Positions 56,706-59,215 of a stretch of DNA of 64,000 nucleotides are shown piece after piece (within the stretch, counting starts at the first letter, position 1; every line of letters begins with the position of its first letter). The translations under genes were made by a program, and so were the position numbers. The stretch is from Chrysomallon squamiferum (lineage: Eukaryota; Mollusca; Gastropoda; Neomphalida; Peltospiridae), in NCBI GenBank assembly GCA_012295275.1, contig CM022679.1, forward strand, positions 10,241,169-10,305,168, given 5' to 3'. Below the pieces are notes generated by a model. The model was not told the DNA's origin. It saw only the letters and a list, made by a program, of their open reading frames with translations, and searched no databases.

Positions 56706-57017
56706 AATATTAAAAATAAATAAATAAACAAATAAAATAAAATAAACCCACTACAATTAAAACGTACTCACCCTGCCAACACAATAAAACAGTCGAGTCG
56801 GTTCCACGAATCTGCCAGGTACGTCTCCTTGCCAAACACTCCCATGGCTGACATTTTGACAATCATTTCAAAAGCAAAGAATGAGAAAATAAAATGATCA
56901 AATCCCTCGAGGATGTGGCACCTTGTACTGGCGCACACCTGGTCCTCGCAAGGCTGGAACATTCCAAGAGTCAGGCAGTTCAGAAGGATCACAAACATGC
57001 TCATACGTTCGAACCAT
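201..57017 (-). CDS. Cav3: Cav3 T-type calcium channel alpha-1 gene, partial (19 exons seen, 18 per transcript)
   Basis: Gene-level entry; exons are listed separately. The product is the pore-forming alpha-1 subunit of a low-voltage-activated calcium channel in the plasma membrane of excitable cells. The window encodes domain I from S1, the I-II linker, domain II, the II-III linker and the start of domain III S1. Cav3 rather than Cav1, Cav2 or Nav identity is shown by the short post-IS6 'gating brake' with [12 protein letters not shown], the linker motif HTAATPM, the L5 motif [11 protein letters not shown] and the TQEDW filter of domain II. Exons were joined by phase: each donor phase matches the next acceptor, and no join creates a stop. 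The N-terminus lies past the right edge; domains III (rest) and IV lie past the left edge. Introns range from about 0.34 to 22 kb. Confidence 0.97.
325..803 (-). other. Intron between the two exons preceding and encoding IIIS1
   Basis: About 480 bp of AT-rich sequence. It contains AAT repeats (336-360 and 490-511) and a TA microsatellite at 406-451. No coding potential is seen. Confidence 0.8.
406..451. repeat. (TA)n microsatellite
   Basis: Uninterrupted alternating TA of about 45 bp inside a small intron. Confidence 0.95.
804..892 (-). CDS. Cav3: Cav3 exon: cysteine-rich segment just before domain III
   Basis: 89 nt, phase 0 in and phase 2 out; acceptor tatatcag, donor CAG|gtaagt. It encodes [20 protein letters not shown] then SLYIFSHEN. 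The four-cysteine cluster (CHCC...C) followed by an aromatic YSLYIFS segment matches the conserved membrane-proximal end of the Cav3 II-III linker. There, vertebrate channels also carry a short Cys cluster before the 'LYLFSPQNRFR'-type segment. The segment is cytoplasmic; what the cysteines do is not known to me. Confidence 0.92.
893..1455 (-). other. Intron in the II-III linker
   Basis: About 560 bp. It holds short TA runs, an AAT microsatellite at 1252-1308 and an A-rich stretch with CAAA repeats at 1321-1420. Apparent ORFs here are translations of the microsatellite. Confidence 0.8.
1252..1308. repeat. (AAT)n microsatellite
   Basis: About 19 perfect AAT triplets. Both strands give artefactual poly-Ile or poly-Tyr frames. 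Confidence 0.95.
1456..1774 (-). CDS. Cav3: Cav3 exon: Ser/Asn-rich II-III linker with internal repeats
   Basis: 319 nt, phase 2 in and phase 0 out; acceptor ttctcag, donor ACG|gtgtgt. Of 106 complete codons, residues 11-70 form an imperfect repeat of about 12-17 residues centred on a basic-x-N-S core (SPQNSL, EPKNSI, SRNNSV, SRQNSF). Residues 75-104 are strongly acidic ([14 protein letters not shown]). It is a disordered cytoplasmic linker. SRNNS and SRQNS fit the RxxS preference of PKA/CaMKII-type kinases, so phosphorylation is plausible but inferred. Linker sequence diverges fast between phyla, so support rests mainly on phase, splice sites and position. Confidence 0.88.
1775..3044 (-). 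other. Intron in the II-III linker
   Basis: About 1.27 kb of AT-rich sequence. It contains TA (1797-1820), AAT-type (1981-2002) and AAAT/AAAC (about 2430-2505) repeats and a short A13/T11 inverted run near 2655-2680. Nothing coding is seen. Confidence 0.8.
3045..3295 (-). CDS. Cav3: Cav3 exon: Arg/Ser-rich then Asp/Ser-rich II-III linker
   Basis: 251 nt, phase 0 in and phase 2 out; acceptor cacctcag, donor AAG|gtgtga. In 83 codons, residues 1-40 are Arg/Ser/Pro-rich ([20 protein letters not shown]; basic run NRRRDGDK). Residues 48-60 are acidic ([13 protein letters not shown]) and residues 68-82 are Thr-Pro-rich ([12 protein letters not shown]). The several S/T-P sites suggest proline-directed kinases. 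The exon is clearly richer in G and C than the flanking introns. The open frame on the other strand is a shadow. Confidence 0.9.
3296..3892 (-). other. Intron in the II-III linker
   Basis: About 600 bp. Residual tandem repeats of roughly 46 bp (ttaagattaaaaaaatatac type) lie at 3320-3455, followed by T-rich sequence. No coding potential. Confidence 0.8.
3320..3455. repeat. Short degenerate tandem repeat
   Basis: Three to four imperfect copies of an A-rich unit containing gattaaaaaaatatac and ataaaattatta, next to an exon boundary. Confidence 0.6.
3893..4146 (-). CDS. Cav3: Cav3 exon: II-III linker with conserved HTAATPM motif
   Basis: 254 nt, phase 1 in and phase 0 out; acceptor actgcag, donor TCG|gtaaga. 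In 84 codons, residues 3-8 are MLALPP, residues 20-36 are proline-rich ([17 protein letters not shown]) and residues 38-44 are HTAATPM. The ALPP...[10 protein letters not shown] module is the one strongly conserved patch of the Cav3 II-III linker across animals, so this exon anchors the whole linker. The C-terminal part is Ser/Thr-rich ([13 protein letters not shown]). Confidence 0.95.
4147..4528 (-). other. Intron in the II-III linker
   Basis: About 380 bp, AT-rich, with AAT and AAAT runs at 4192-4235 and 4327-4342. It includes the 20-nt segment between two alternative donors (4509-4528), which may be exonic. Confidence 0.75.
4508..4670 (-). CDS. Cav3: Cav3 exon: charged helical start of II-III linker, with two alternative donors
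   Basis: Acceptor gtttttag, entered in phase 0. A proximal donor (AAAG|gtaaca, exon end 4529, 142 nt) and a distal donor (ACAG|gtattt, exon end 4508, 163 nt) are exactly 21 nt apart. Both leave phase 1, so either joins the next exon in frame. The long form adds GNINDCT. The product is a lysine/glutamate-rich segment ([20 protein letters not shown] at residues 1-20) predicted helical or coiled-coil, directly after IIS6. The coordinates given are for the long form. Confidence 0.88.
4830..4858. repeat. (TG)n microsatellite
   Basis: About 14 TG units. Confidence 0.9.
4908..4972. repeat. (GGAT/GAAT)n microsatellite
   Basis: Tetranucleotide array of GATG/GAAT variants, about 65 bp, intronic. Confidence 0.9.
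5013..5168 (-). CDS. Cav3: Cav3 exon: domain II selectivity filter and S6
   Basis: 156 nt, phase 0 at both ends; acceptor ctgtctag, donor GAC|gtgagt. In 52 codons, TQEDW at residues 3-7 carries the domain II filter glutamate. The second pore helix ([14 protein letters not shown]) is followed by the IIS6 gate helix ([20 protein letters not shown]) ending in [11 protein letters not shown]. This is near-identical to vertebrate Cav3 in this region. It must be joined to one of two alternative upstream exons (9681-9795 or 7211-7364), both of which end ...TVFQ in phase 0. Confidence 0.97.
5169..7210 (-). other. Intron between the penta-Cys turret exon and the domain II filter exon
   Basis: About 2.0 kb of AT-rich sequence. 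A three-copy tandem duplication with a period near 104 bp lies at 6399-6706; poly-A/T runs lie at 6945-7080 and a TA tract at 7117-7141. No coding sequence is recognised. Confidence 0.8.
6399..6706. repeat. Three-copy tandem repeat, ~104-bp unit with embedded (AAAT)n
   Basis: Copies start at about 6399, 6503 and 6607 with aacagtgayc agaattgctttt. Each copy has an internal AAAT microsatellite of 7-9 units and ends tgtattattatatttttta. Near-identity of copies suggests recent duplication. Confidence 0.93.
7211..7364 (-). CDS. Cav3: Cav3 alternative domain II turret exon, penta-cysteine form
   Basis: 154 nt, phase 2 in and phase 0 out; acceptor gcatgcag, donor CAG|gtaata. It encodes [20 protein letters not shown], then [20 protein letters not shown], then [11 protein letters not shown]: end of IIS5, the L5 extracellular turret and the pore helix. 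The loop has five cysteines (FC, GCTC, DCQC) and an N-glycosylation sequon (NAS). It has the same borders as exon 9681-9795 but is 13 residues longer. Including both or neither shifts the frame, so the two must be mutually exclusive. It corresponds to the penta-cysteine D2L5 exon described for invertebrate Cav3 channels (the exon 12a/12b pair in Lymnaea), which alters relative Na+ and Ca2+ passage. Confidence 0.95.
7365..9680 (-). other. Intron separating the two mutually exclusive turret exons
   Basis: About 2.3 kb. Poly-A (7621-7650), poly-T (7709-7736) followed by ATT, ATT (about 8020-8046) and AAAT (8830-8963) arrays fill much of it. Elements controlling the exclusive choice may lie here, but I cannot point to one. 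No coding sequence. Confidence 0.8.
8830..8963. repeat. (AAAT)n / (ACAT) microsatellite
   Basis: About 130 bp of AAAT interrupted by periodic ACAT variants. Confidence 0.93.
9681..9795 (-). CDS. Cav3: Cav3 alternative domain II turret exon, tri-cysteine form
   Basis: 115 nt, phase 2 in and phase 0 out; acceptor aattttag, donor CAG|gtacag. It encodes [20 protein letters not shown], then [18 protein letters not shown]: end of IIS5, a short turret with three cysteines (GCKFC and RRC) and the pore helix. It is closer to the vertebrate single form (FGCKF...[17 protein letters not shown]) than the alternative exon at 7211-7364. The two share the flanks ILGMNLFG and the pattern NFD-LLW---TVFQ, so they arose by exon duplication. 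Confidence 0.95.
9796..11224 (-). other. Intron before the alternative turret exons
   Basis: About 1.4 kb of AT-rich sequence with a CA/TA patch at 10413-10475. Little long-range repetition; no coding sequence is recognised. Confidence 0.8.
11225..11410 (-). CDS. Cav3: Cav3 exon: domain II S4 voltage sensor and S5
   Basis: 186 nt, phase 1 remainder in and phase 2 out; acceptor taacgcag, donor CAG|gtaaac. Residues 11-31 hold the IIS4 sensor [18 protein letters not shown], with Arg/Lys at every third position. Then follow the S4-S5 linker ([18 protein letters not shown]) and the start of IIS5 ([14 protein letters not shown]). The order and spacing match Cav3 domain II almost residue for residue. 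Confidence 0.97.
11411..12223 (-). other. Intron between domain II S3 and S4 exons
   Basis: About 810 bp, AT-rich, with a poly-A run at 12020-12041 and AAAT/CAAA repeats at 12160-12200. No coding sequence. Confidence 0.8.
12224..12375 (-). CDS. Cav3: Cav3 exon: domain II S2-S3
   Basis: 152 nt, phase 0 in and phase 2 out; acceptor aaccag, donor TTAG|gtaaat. It encodes [40 protein letters not shown] and [10 protein letters not shown], followed by a split Ser codon. IIS2 has the conserved E...K pair (LEMFFKLL) and IIS3 has the charge-transfer Asp (NVFDGF). This is the canonical Cav3 domain II segment. Confidence 0.96.
12376..12781 (-). other. Intron between domain II S1 and S2 exons
   Basis: About 400 bp with TACA repeats at 12423-12452 and TA patches. 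No genes. Confidence 0.85.
12782..12903 (-). CDS. Cav3: Cav3 exon: domain II S1
   Basis: 122 nt, phase 1 in and phase 0 out; acceptor tgtttcag, donor CAG|gttagt. It encodes the linker end (D)[20 protein letters not shown] and the IIS1 helix [20 protein letters not shown]. The RGI[14 protein letters not shown] motif is a Cav3 signature. Its first codon is completed by G from either exon 20452-20661 or, if that exon is skipped, exon 27937-28762; both give Asp. Confidence 0.96.
13042..13182. repeat. 32-bp tandem repeat, ~4.3 copies
   Basis: Unit ggaattttaataataattg followed by a variable ttatgtaaaacag segment. The first copies are near-identical; the later ones diverge. Confidence 0.93.
14625..14725. 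repeat. (TTTA)n microsatellite
   Basis: About 100 bp of TTTA with interruptions. Confidence 0.9.
16057..16690. repeat. Minisatellite, ~40-55-bp units with variable composition
   Basis: More than a dozen units built from two cassettes: gcagtgaaacacacag and a tagaaaaagaaaactcgcgt-type segment. Optional gttagatagaaaa insertions make the period vary between about 40 and 55 bp. Several minus-strand frames stay open through it, giving artefactual [13 protein letters not shown]-type repeats. No start, splice or family evidence supports coding. Confidence 0.93.
18121..18355. repeat. (TTTA/TTTTA/TTTG)n compound microsatellite
   Basis: Roughly 235 bp of mixed TTTA, TTTTA and TTTG units. Confidence 0.93.
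18793..18872. repeat. (AGT)n-(AAT)n microsatellite
   Basis: Six AGT units followed by about 20 AAT units. Confidence 0.95.
18988..19040. repeat. (TG)n microsatellite
   Basis: About 26 uninterrupted TG units. Confidence 0.95.
20126..20430. repeat. Long (AAT)n compound microsatellite next to a coding exon
   Basis: About 300 bp of AAT with AAC, AAG and ATG variants, ending in AAAT. It lies about 20 bp from the donor of the exon at 20452-20661. It generates long artefactual poly-Ile and poly-Leu frames on both strands. Confidence 0.95.
20452..20661 (-). CDS. Cav3: Cav3 exon: Asp/Ser/His-rich I-II linker, symmetric and skippable
   Basis: 210 nt, phase 1 at both ends; acceptor taacccag, donor CTG|gttagt. 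It encodes [20 protein letters not shown] then a polar low-complexity stretch: [20 protein letters not shown] at residues 31-50, [10 protein letters not shown] at 51-60, ending KKKP. Its length is a multiple of three and both phases match, so skipping keeps the frame (VDK joined to DWVYKF). Counting exons so that the turret pair is exon 12, this sits where the optional exon 8b of the Lymnaea Cav3 I-II linker lies. That assignment is inference. Confidence 0.88.
22263..22310. repeat. Poly-A tract
   Basis: More than 30 consecutive A, then A-rich sequence. Confidence 0.9.
22355..22658. repeat. (TA)n / (CATA)n compound microsatellite, ~300 bp
   Basis: Alternating TA with CATA and GTATA variants, ending in about six ACATAT hexamers. 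Artefactual Ile/Tyr frames are open on both strands. Confidence 0.95.
22779..22840. repeat. (AAT)n microsatellite
   Basis: About 20 AAT units with one break. Confidence 0.93.
22918..22931. promoter_or_regulatory. X-box (RFX)-like palindrome GTTTCCATGGCGAC
   Basis: Two inverted half-sites, GTTTCC and GGCGAC, separated by AT. This fits the RFX-family X-box layout, half-site GTNRCC or a close variant, spacing of two. One mismatch-like T in the first half-site lowers the score. It is intronic, in the I-II linker intron. Confidence 0.45.
24450..24725. repeat. Degenerate ~30-bp tandem repeat
   Basis: About nine diverged copies of tgtggttacaattttctttc followed by a variable 8-12 bp. Confidence 0.85.
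26160..26315. repeat. (ATT)n microsatellite
   Basis: About 150 bp of ATT/ACT. It gives a false poly-Tyr frame on the plus strand. Confidence 0.95.
26622..26733. repeat. Poly-T tracts
   Basis: Two T runs, about 60 and 25 bp long, separated by mixed sequence. Confidence 0.9.
27937..28762 (-). CDS. Cav3: Cav3 exon: domain I S6, gating brake and I-II linker
   Basis: 826 nt, phase 0 in and phase 1 out; acceptor gtttcag, donor AAAG|gtaagt. In 275 codons, residues 1-19 are IS6 ([19 protein letters not shown]) and residues 20-62 form the helix-loop-helix gating brake ([20 protein letters not shown]). Residues 64-101 are a very basic stretch ([21 protein letters not shown]). Residues 114-126 are His-rich ([13 protein letters not shown]). 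Residues 147-156 are the conserved [10 protein letters not shown], and 169-171 the conserved LML. The gating brake holds T-type channels closed at rest; the His-rich and APRASPE motifs also occur in vertebrate Cav3 linkers. The exon is far more GC-rich than its surroundings, and the long plus-strand frame at 28025-28588 is its shadow. Confidence 0.97.
29120..29260. promoter_or_regulatory. Candidate intronic cis-element with homeodomain, POU and E-box sites
   Basis: Within 140 bp are ATTAATCATT (29124-29133), an E-box CACCTG (29176-29181), a perfect POU octamer ATTTGCAT (29218-29225) and the 12-bp palindrome TTCTAATTAGAA (29245-29256) with a homeodomain TAATTA core. The block is unusually free of simple repeats. 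Function is inferred from motif clustering only. Confidence 0.3.
30115..30352. repeat. (AAT)n / (AAAT)n compound microsatellite
   Basis: About 240 bp of AAT variants ending in poly-A. The apparent Ile/Phe-rich ORF across it is artefactual. Confidence 0.95.
30662..30727. repeat. (TG)n microsatellite, ~33 units
   Basis: Uninterrupted TG of about 66 bp, one of the longest dinucleotide runs in the window. Confidence 0.95.
30841..31066. repeat. ~56-bp tandem repeat, four copies
   Basis: Unit: gagtacatttaggaatattt then tcaaagagttttgttttgta then attcaataaaattat. Copies start at about 30845, 30899, 30955 and 31011. Confidence 0.93.
31536..31628 (-). CDS. Cav3: Cav3 exon: domain I selectivity filter
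   Basis: 93 nt, phase 0 at both ends; acceptor gcctttcag, donor GTG|gtaagt. It encodes [20 protein letters not shown] then [11 protein letters not shown]: the filter, second pore helix, extracellular loop and start of IS6. The filter glutamate is in SLESW; vertebrate Cav3 has TLEGW here, so the flanking Thr and Gly are both Ser. The QDAHSF segment matches the Cav3 MDAHSF. Confidence 0.96.
31880..31945. repeat. (GAT)n-(AAT)n microsatellite
   Basis: About 15 GAT units followed by AAT units. Confidence 0.93.
32785..32940. repeat. 32-bp tandem repeat, ~4.7 copies
   Basis: Unit caacactttttcattattat followed by ttccataatatt. The first four copies are identical; the fifth decays into ATT. Confidence 0.96.
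33173..33449 (-). CDS. Cav3: Cav3 exon: domain I extracellular turret and pore helix
   Basis: 277 nt, phase 2 in and phase 0 out; acceptor ctttttcag, donor CAG|gtaata. In 92 codons it encodes [20 protein letters not shown] at 1-20 and [19 protein letters not shown] at 56-74, ending [13 protein letters not shown]. Five cysteines at 15, 26, 39, 56 and 66 match the disulfide-rich Cav3 DI L5 loop. Sequons NDS (40-42) and NHS (53-55) suggest N-glycosylation. It is highly conserved with vertebrate Cav3 from CVNWNQYY onwards. Confidence 0.97.
33450..33963 (-). other. Intron between domain I S5 and turret exons
   Basis: About 510 bp with TA (33487-33504) and TG (33899-33938) microsatellites. No coding sequence. 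Confidence 0.85.
33899..33938. repeat. (TG)n microsatellite
   Basis: About 20 TG units, just downstream of a donor on the minus strand. Confidence 0.95.
33964..34132 (-). CDS. Cav3: Cav3 exon: domain I S4-S5 linker and S5
   Basis: 169 nt, phase 1 in and phase 2 out; acceptor ttttttcag, donor AA|gtaagt. It encodes (S)[40 protein letters not shown] and [15 protein letters not shown]. The [22 protein letters not shown]-x-GVQLWAG-LRNRCF block is nearly invariant in Cav3. A sequon (NIS) follows at the start of the L5 loop. Confidence 0.97.
34133..34740 (-). other. Intron between domain I S4 and S5 exons
   Basis: About 610 bp of A-rich then mixed sequence. 34540-34735 is of normal complexity, but I see no coding similarity or repeat there. 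Confidence 0.8.
34741..34838 (-). CDS. Cav3: Cav3 exon: domain I S4 voltage sensor
   Basis: 98 nt, phase 2 in and phase 1 out; acceptor tctttcag, donor TA|gtaagt. It encodes [20 protein letters not shown] then [12 protein letters not shown]. Four gating arginines occur at three-residue spacing ([14 protein letters not shown]), followed by the N-R-x-P junction to the S4-S5 linker. It joins upstream to the exon at 56772-57017 (VLA-G-AVEYG) across an intron of about 22 kb. Confidence 0.97.
35480..35522. repeat. (TA)n microsatellite
   Basis: About 35-40 bp of alternating TA. Confidence 0.9.
37016..37029. promoter_or_regulatory. X-box (RFX)-like palindrome GTTGTCATGGCAAC
   Basis: Half-sites GTTGTC and GGCAAC are separated by AT. 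This fits the RFX X-box consensus (GYNRCC, N1-3, RRNRAC) closely. It lies in the 22-kb domain I intron. Confidence 0.55.
37429..37516. repeat. (CA)n microsatellite, ~43 units
   Basis: The longest CA run in the window, about 87 bp nearly uninterrupted. Confidence 0.96.
39768..39945. repeat. Tandem duplication, ~90-bp unit, two copies
   Basis: Both copies run from ttaggtttgtgaaygctgaa through tgcatt-caacattgttttt. The second copy has small deletions. Confidence 0.85.
40141..40850. repeat. Imperfect inverted repeat built from short GTCACAGG-type units
   Basis: The left part (40147-40230) repeats gaaaaaagtcacagg-like units. The right part (40765-40850) repeats the complement, cctgtgacttttttcc. 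The arms could pair across about 550 bp. There are no target-site duplications or coding sequence, so this may be a foldback element remnant or chance microsatellite growth. Confidence 0.5.
41668..41681. promoter_or_regulatory. X-box (RFX)-like palindrome GTTACCATAACAAC
   Basis: Half-sites GTTACC and AACAAC flank AT. The second half-site is one base off the best consensus. It sits in the repeat-poor block of the large domain I intron. Confidence 0.45.
44190..44224. repeat. (TA)n microsatellite
   Basis: About 33 bp of alternating TA. Confidence 0.9.
45687..45700. promoter_or_regulatory. X-box (RFX)-like palindrome GTTACCATAGCAAC
   Basis: Half-sites GTTACC and AGCAAC separated by AT. Both halves fit the RFX consensus. 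Confidence 0.55.
46330..46379. repeat. (CA)n microsatellite
   Basis: About 25 CA units. Confidence 0.95.
46930..47175. repeat. A-rich AAT/AAAT low-complexity tract
   Basis: About 245 bp made of A with T at irregular intervals. The minus-strand Phe/Tyr/Ile frame is artefactual. Confidence 0.93.
47605..47641. repeat. (GTAT)n microsatellite
   Basis: About nine GTAT units. Confidence 0.93.
47791..47804. promoter_or_regulatory. X-box (RFX)-like palindrome GTTGCCATGGTAAC
   Basis: Half-sites GTTGCC and GGTAAC around AT. It matches the RFX X-box consensus at every informative position and is the strongest of the five sites in the window. Confidence 0.6.
47819..47892. repeat. (AAT)n microsatellite
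   Basis: About 70 bp of AAT with a break, ending in AGT units. Confidence 0.94.
48760..49205. repeat. Composite tandem array, ~78-bp unit of two related half-units
   Basis: Each unit pairs gtttacacagtgatctatca with gtttacataatgacctatca, separated by ctaaaggtttaaaacaaat and ttaaatgctctttttaaaat. Four to five copies are present. Confidence 0.94.
49205..49640. repeat. Decayed continuation of the gtttacacaatgacct array
   Basis: Single half-units (gtttacacaatgacct, gtttacaaaatgaact, gtttacacagtgacct) recur every 35-50 bp with heavy divergence. This is the older edge of the neighbouring array. Confidence 0.75.
49879..49948. repeat. (ATT)n microsatellite
   Basis: About 65 bp of ATT/ATC. Confidence 0.93.
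52458..52491. repeat. Perfect 34-bp palindrome around a TA core
   Basis: CCTTTG and CAAAGG arms flank 22 bp of alternating AT. The whole is a perfect inverted repeat able to form a cruciform. Confidence 0.9.
53481..53720. repeat. Dispersed repeat, copy 1
   Basis: Shares ctgaaaactaaatgaaataa, a ttggaatgggaaaac core, ttttttgttcacacctcaaa and a poly-T near its end with 60853-61062, in the same orientation. It has no coding capacity; a SINE- or MITE-like origin is possible. Confidence 0.85.
54330..54535. repeat. Degenerate ~35-bp tandem repeat
   Basis: Five or so copies of tttagatttagcacttttgt followed by ttagaatttta variants. Confidence 0.85.
56283..56745. repeat. (AAAT)n microsatellite tract, ~460 bp
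   Basis: AAAT with frequent ATAT, ACAT and AAAC variants, directly beside (about 27 bp from) the donor of the exon at 56772. It yields an artefactual Ile/Leu/Tyr/Phe-rich minus-strand frame of about 175 codons. Confidence 0.96.
56772..57017 (-). CDS. Cav3: Cav3 exon: domain I S1-S3
   Basis: 246 nt, phase 2 at both ends; donor GG|gtgagt. In 81 codons it encodes [20 protein letters not shown] (S1), [19 protein letters not shown] (S1-S2 loop), then [20 protein letters not shown] (S2) and [16 protein letters not shown] (S3). WFER-S-x-VILLNC-TLGMF-PCED is diagnostic of Cav3 domain I. The upstream splice site is not AG: the intron ends ttgttac, and the only reading that keeps the conserved WFER places the junction there (see the AT-AC intron entry). 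Confidence 0.95.
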
Positions 57018-57035
57018 GTAACAAGGGTTAAGGAA
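57018..57035 (-). promoter_or_regulatory. U12-type (AT-AC) 3' splice signals: branch site and AC acceptor
   Basis: Reading the minus strand, a perfect minor-spliceosome branch consensus TTCCTTAAC (57035-57027) is followed by ccttgttac, ending the intron in AC at 57018. The branch A lies about 10 nt from the junction. No AG acceptor occurs between the branch site and the conserved WFER codons. U12-type AT-AC introns are known at this position, just before domain I S1, in voltage-gated Na and Ca channel genes. The partner donor (ATATCCTT) is expected past the right edge. Confidence 0.85.
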
Positions 57036-58059
57036 AAAAACAGATTTTTTTTTTAATTCAAAGATCATACAGTTTAATTAATATAATTTTTTTTTTTTTT
57101 TTTTAAATCTAAATTTAAAATGTAAGAAGATAAATTTGTAAGAAAGATGGTGAGTATGGTATTAATTGTTTTAATTTCTGTGATAAAAAATATCAATAAG
57201 AAAAAATGAAAATTTAAAAAAAAACGTATTTTTTTTTATGAACATGATATTAAGTGTTTAAATTTGCAGAAAACATTTAATAGTCAAAAGACAATAATAT
57301 CTACGAAAATCAAAGTAGATCACTTATGACTTCTACCTAAAAACAATTAAAATGTATTGTTAAATTTGTAACTGTTAATTTATTTCAATGTTAAAATAAA
57401 AAATGTTAAAAATTCTAGGAAAATAATAAATAATTATAATAACACTAAGAGACAACACCCCTCAAATAAAAAAAATAAAATAAAAATAAATAAATAAATA
57501 AATAATATTTTCAGTTAATATTAACAACAATATATTTTGTGTTTGAAATAAAAAATAAAAAATAAAAATAAAATTTTTGAATATTTACCATCACTCACCT
57601 AGAATGTTAAAACCAGGTGAGTGTTAAAACAACTACCTTCATTTCCCTCTTTGAAAGTTACGATGAAAACAAACAACAAGAATTTCACCAGATTATGAAA
57701 ATAAATAACTGTCACATTATATTAACAGATGATATGTTTCCATCTATCTTAGTTGGTTTTTTTCCCCTCATAAGCTGTCAAAAACACACACATACATGCC
57801 ATACATACAAACACATACAAAACACAAAACAGCCTCTACCACATACAAGGATATGCAATAACTAGTATACACACACACACACACATATTAAGATATGCTG
57901 TGGCTAATGAAAATAAATAAAGACTGTTTGTACTTAATGCATTCATGCTGTTCACCTGGATTGCTCTAACAGTCACAGATTCTGTCAAACAATTCCTTGC
58001 ACTCAATATTTTTGTGAGTTTTATGAATTAGATACCAGTTTTTCATATCATCATCAGTT

Positions 58060-58510
58060 GACCAGCGTCAGACTAGAAATATTTTTATATGATCAGCGTT
58101 GTTATATAACTGATATCATACTACCAAAGTTATTATATGACCAGTATCATACTATCAATATTTCTATATAATTTTTATCATACCACCAACATCTTTATGT
58201 GAATAGGATCATACCATCAACATTTTTATATAACCATATTCATACCAGCCTTTTTGTATAACTATTATCATACCACCACTATTTGTATATAACTAATACT
58301 GTACCATCAAACTTTGTATATAACTCACATTGTGTCATCAACACTTTTCTGTAACTAACATTGTATAATCATTATTTTTATATAACCAACATCATACTAT
58401 CAACATCATATATCAACATTTCTATGAAATCAACATCATACCATCAACATTTCTGTACAGTCAACGTCTCTGACCATCAGCTATTTATATAACCAACATT
58501 AGGTCAACAT
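58060..58510. repeat. Degenerate ~31-bp tandem repeat, >10 copies
   Basis: Copies of cataccatcaacatttttat followed by ataaccaacat, heavily diverged. Confidence 0.85.
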
Positions 58511-58799
58511 GTTTCATTAAGTCACCAAACCCTACCACTGCCAAGTTGATGTAACCAGTGTTTCACACAACCAGTCTTACACCACCAGTTCTCAACACTG
58601 ACAACATCAGGCTAGTGTTACCAGTGTTGGTGCACCTACTTTCTCTGTTACTAATATTAGTGGACTAACTAACCATTGAAATGTGCAGTGATGAACTTTC
58701 TGTACTACCGACATTACTCTTCTGATTGTCTCTGTTAGCTGTGTCTGGCTTCTGTTCGTTGTGATTTGTCCACCCACTATTTTACCAACAGTTAGCCCA

Positions 58800-58995
58800 T
58801 CTGCAGTGGTATATGTGTCTGATAGTATTCTTGAATATTATGAGTTTGATAGAAAAAGGGATTTTTAAAAAGTGAACACGCATAAACACACACAAACACA
58901 CATATGTGTCTGATAGTATTCTTGAATATTATGAGTTTGATAGAAAAGGGATTTTTAAAAAATGAACACACATAAACACACACAAACACACATCA
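58800..58995. repeat. Tandem duplication, ~95-bp unit
   Basis: Two near-identical copies from tatgtgtctgatagtattct through gaacacrcataaacacacac. The differences are one A indel and about two substitutions. Confidence 0.93.
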
Positions 58996-59042
58996 TTATA
59001 TTTTTTGGATATGCATATTTTTAAAAATGTGTGTAAATATCT

Positions 59043-59215
59043 ATGTGTATGTATGTATGTATATCTATGTCTGTATGTATGTATATGTGTGTGTATGTAT
59101 GTGTGTGTGTGTATGTGTGTGTATGTGTGTGTATGAACATGTGTATGTATGAACATGTGTATGTATGAACATGTGTGTATGTATGTCTGTGTGTATTATG
59201 AATGAATGAACATAT
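59043..59215. repeat. (ATGT)n/(GT)n compound microsatellite with ATGAAC variants
   Basis: GTAT and GTGT units, then three copies of gtatgtatgaacatgt. Confidence 0.9.

Larger units (their letters stand above)
34839..56771 (-). other. Very large intron between domain I S3 and S4 exons (~21.9 kb)
   Basis: It holds no recognisable coding exon. From 37650 to about 43950 it is unusually non-repetitive; elsewhere it is dominated by microsatellites and tandem arrays listed separately. Four 14-bp X-box-like palindromes lie at 37016, 41668, 45687 and 47791. Low-complexity AT filler occupies 34860-36780, 44000-47200 and 49800-56750. No transposon protein, terminal repeat pair or RNA gene was seen. Confidence 0.8.

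Noticed and set aside
56204-56731. 175-codon Leu/Ile/Tyr/Phe frame resembling a membrane protein
   Set aside because: Pure translation of an AAAT microsatellite.
57002-57005. AG in gtatgag as an ordinary acceptor for the domain I S1 exon
   Set aside because: It would remove the conserved WFERMS residues, lacks a pyrimidine tract and ignores the perfect U12 branch site just upstream.
57847-57854. ATATCCTT on the minus strand as a partner donor for the AT-AC intron
   Set aside because: The sequence before it does not encode the expected NWC...CNP-type residues and ends in GC instead of the CC needed to complete Pro before WFER.
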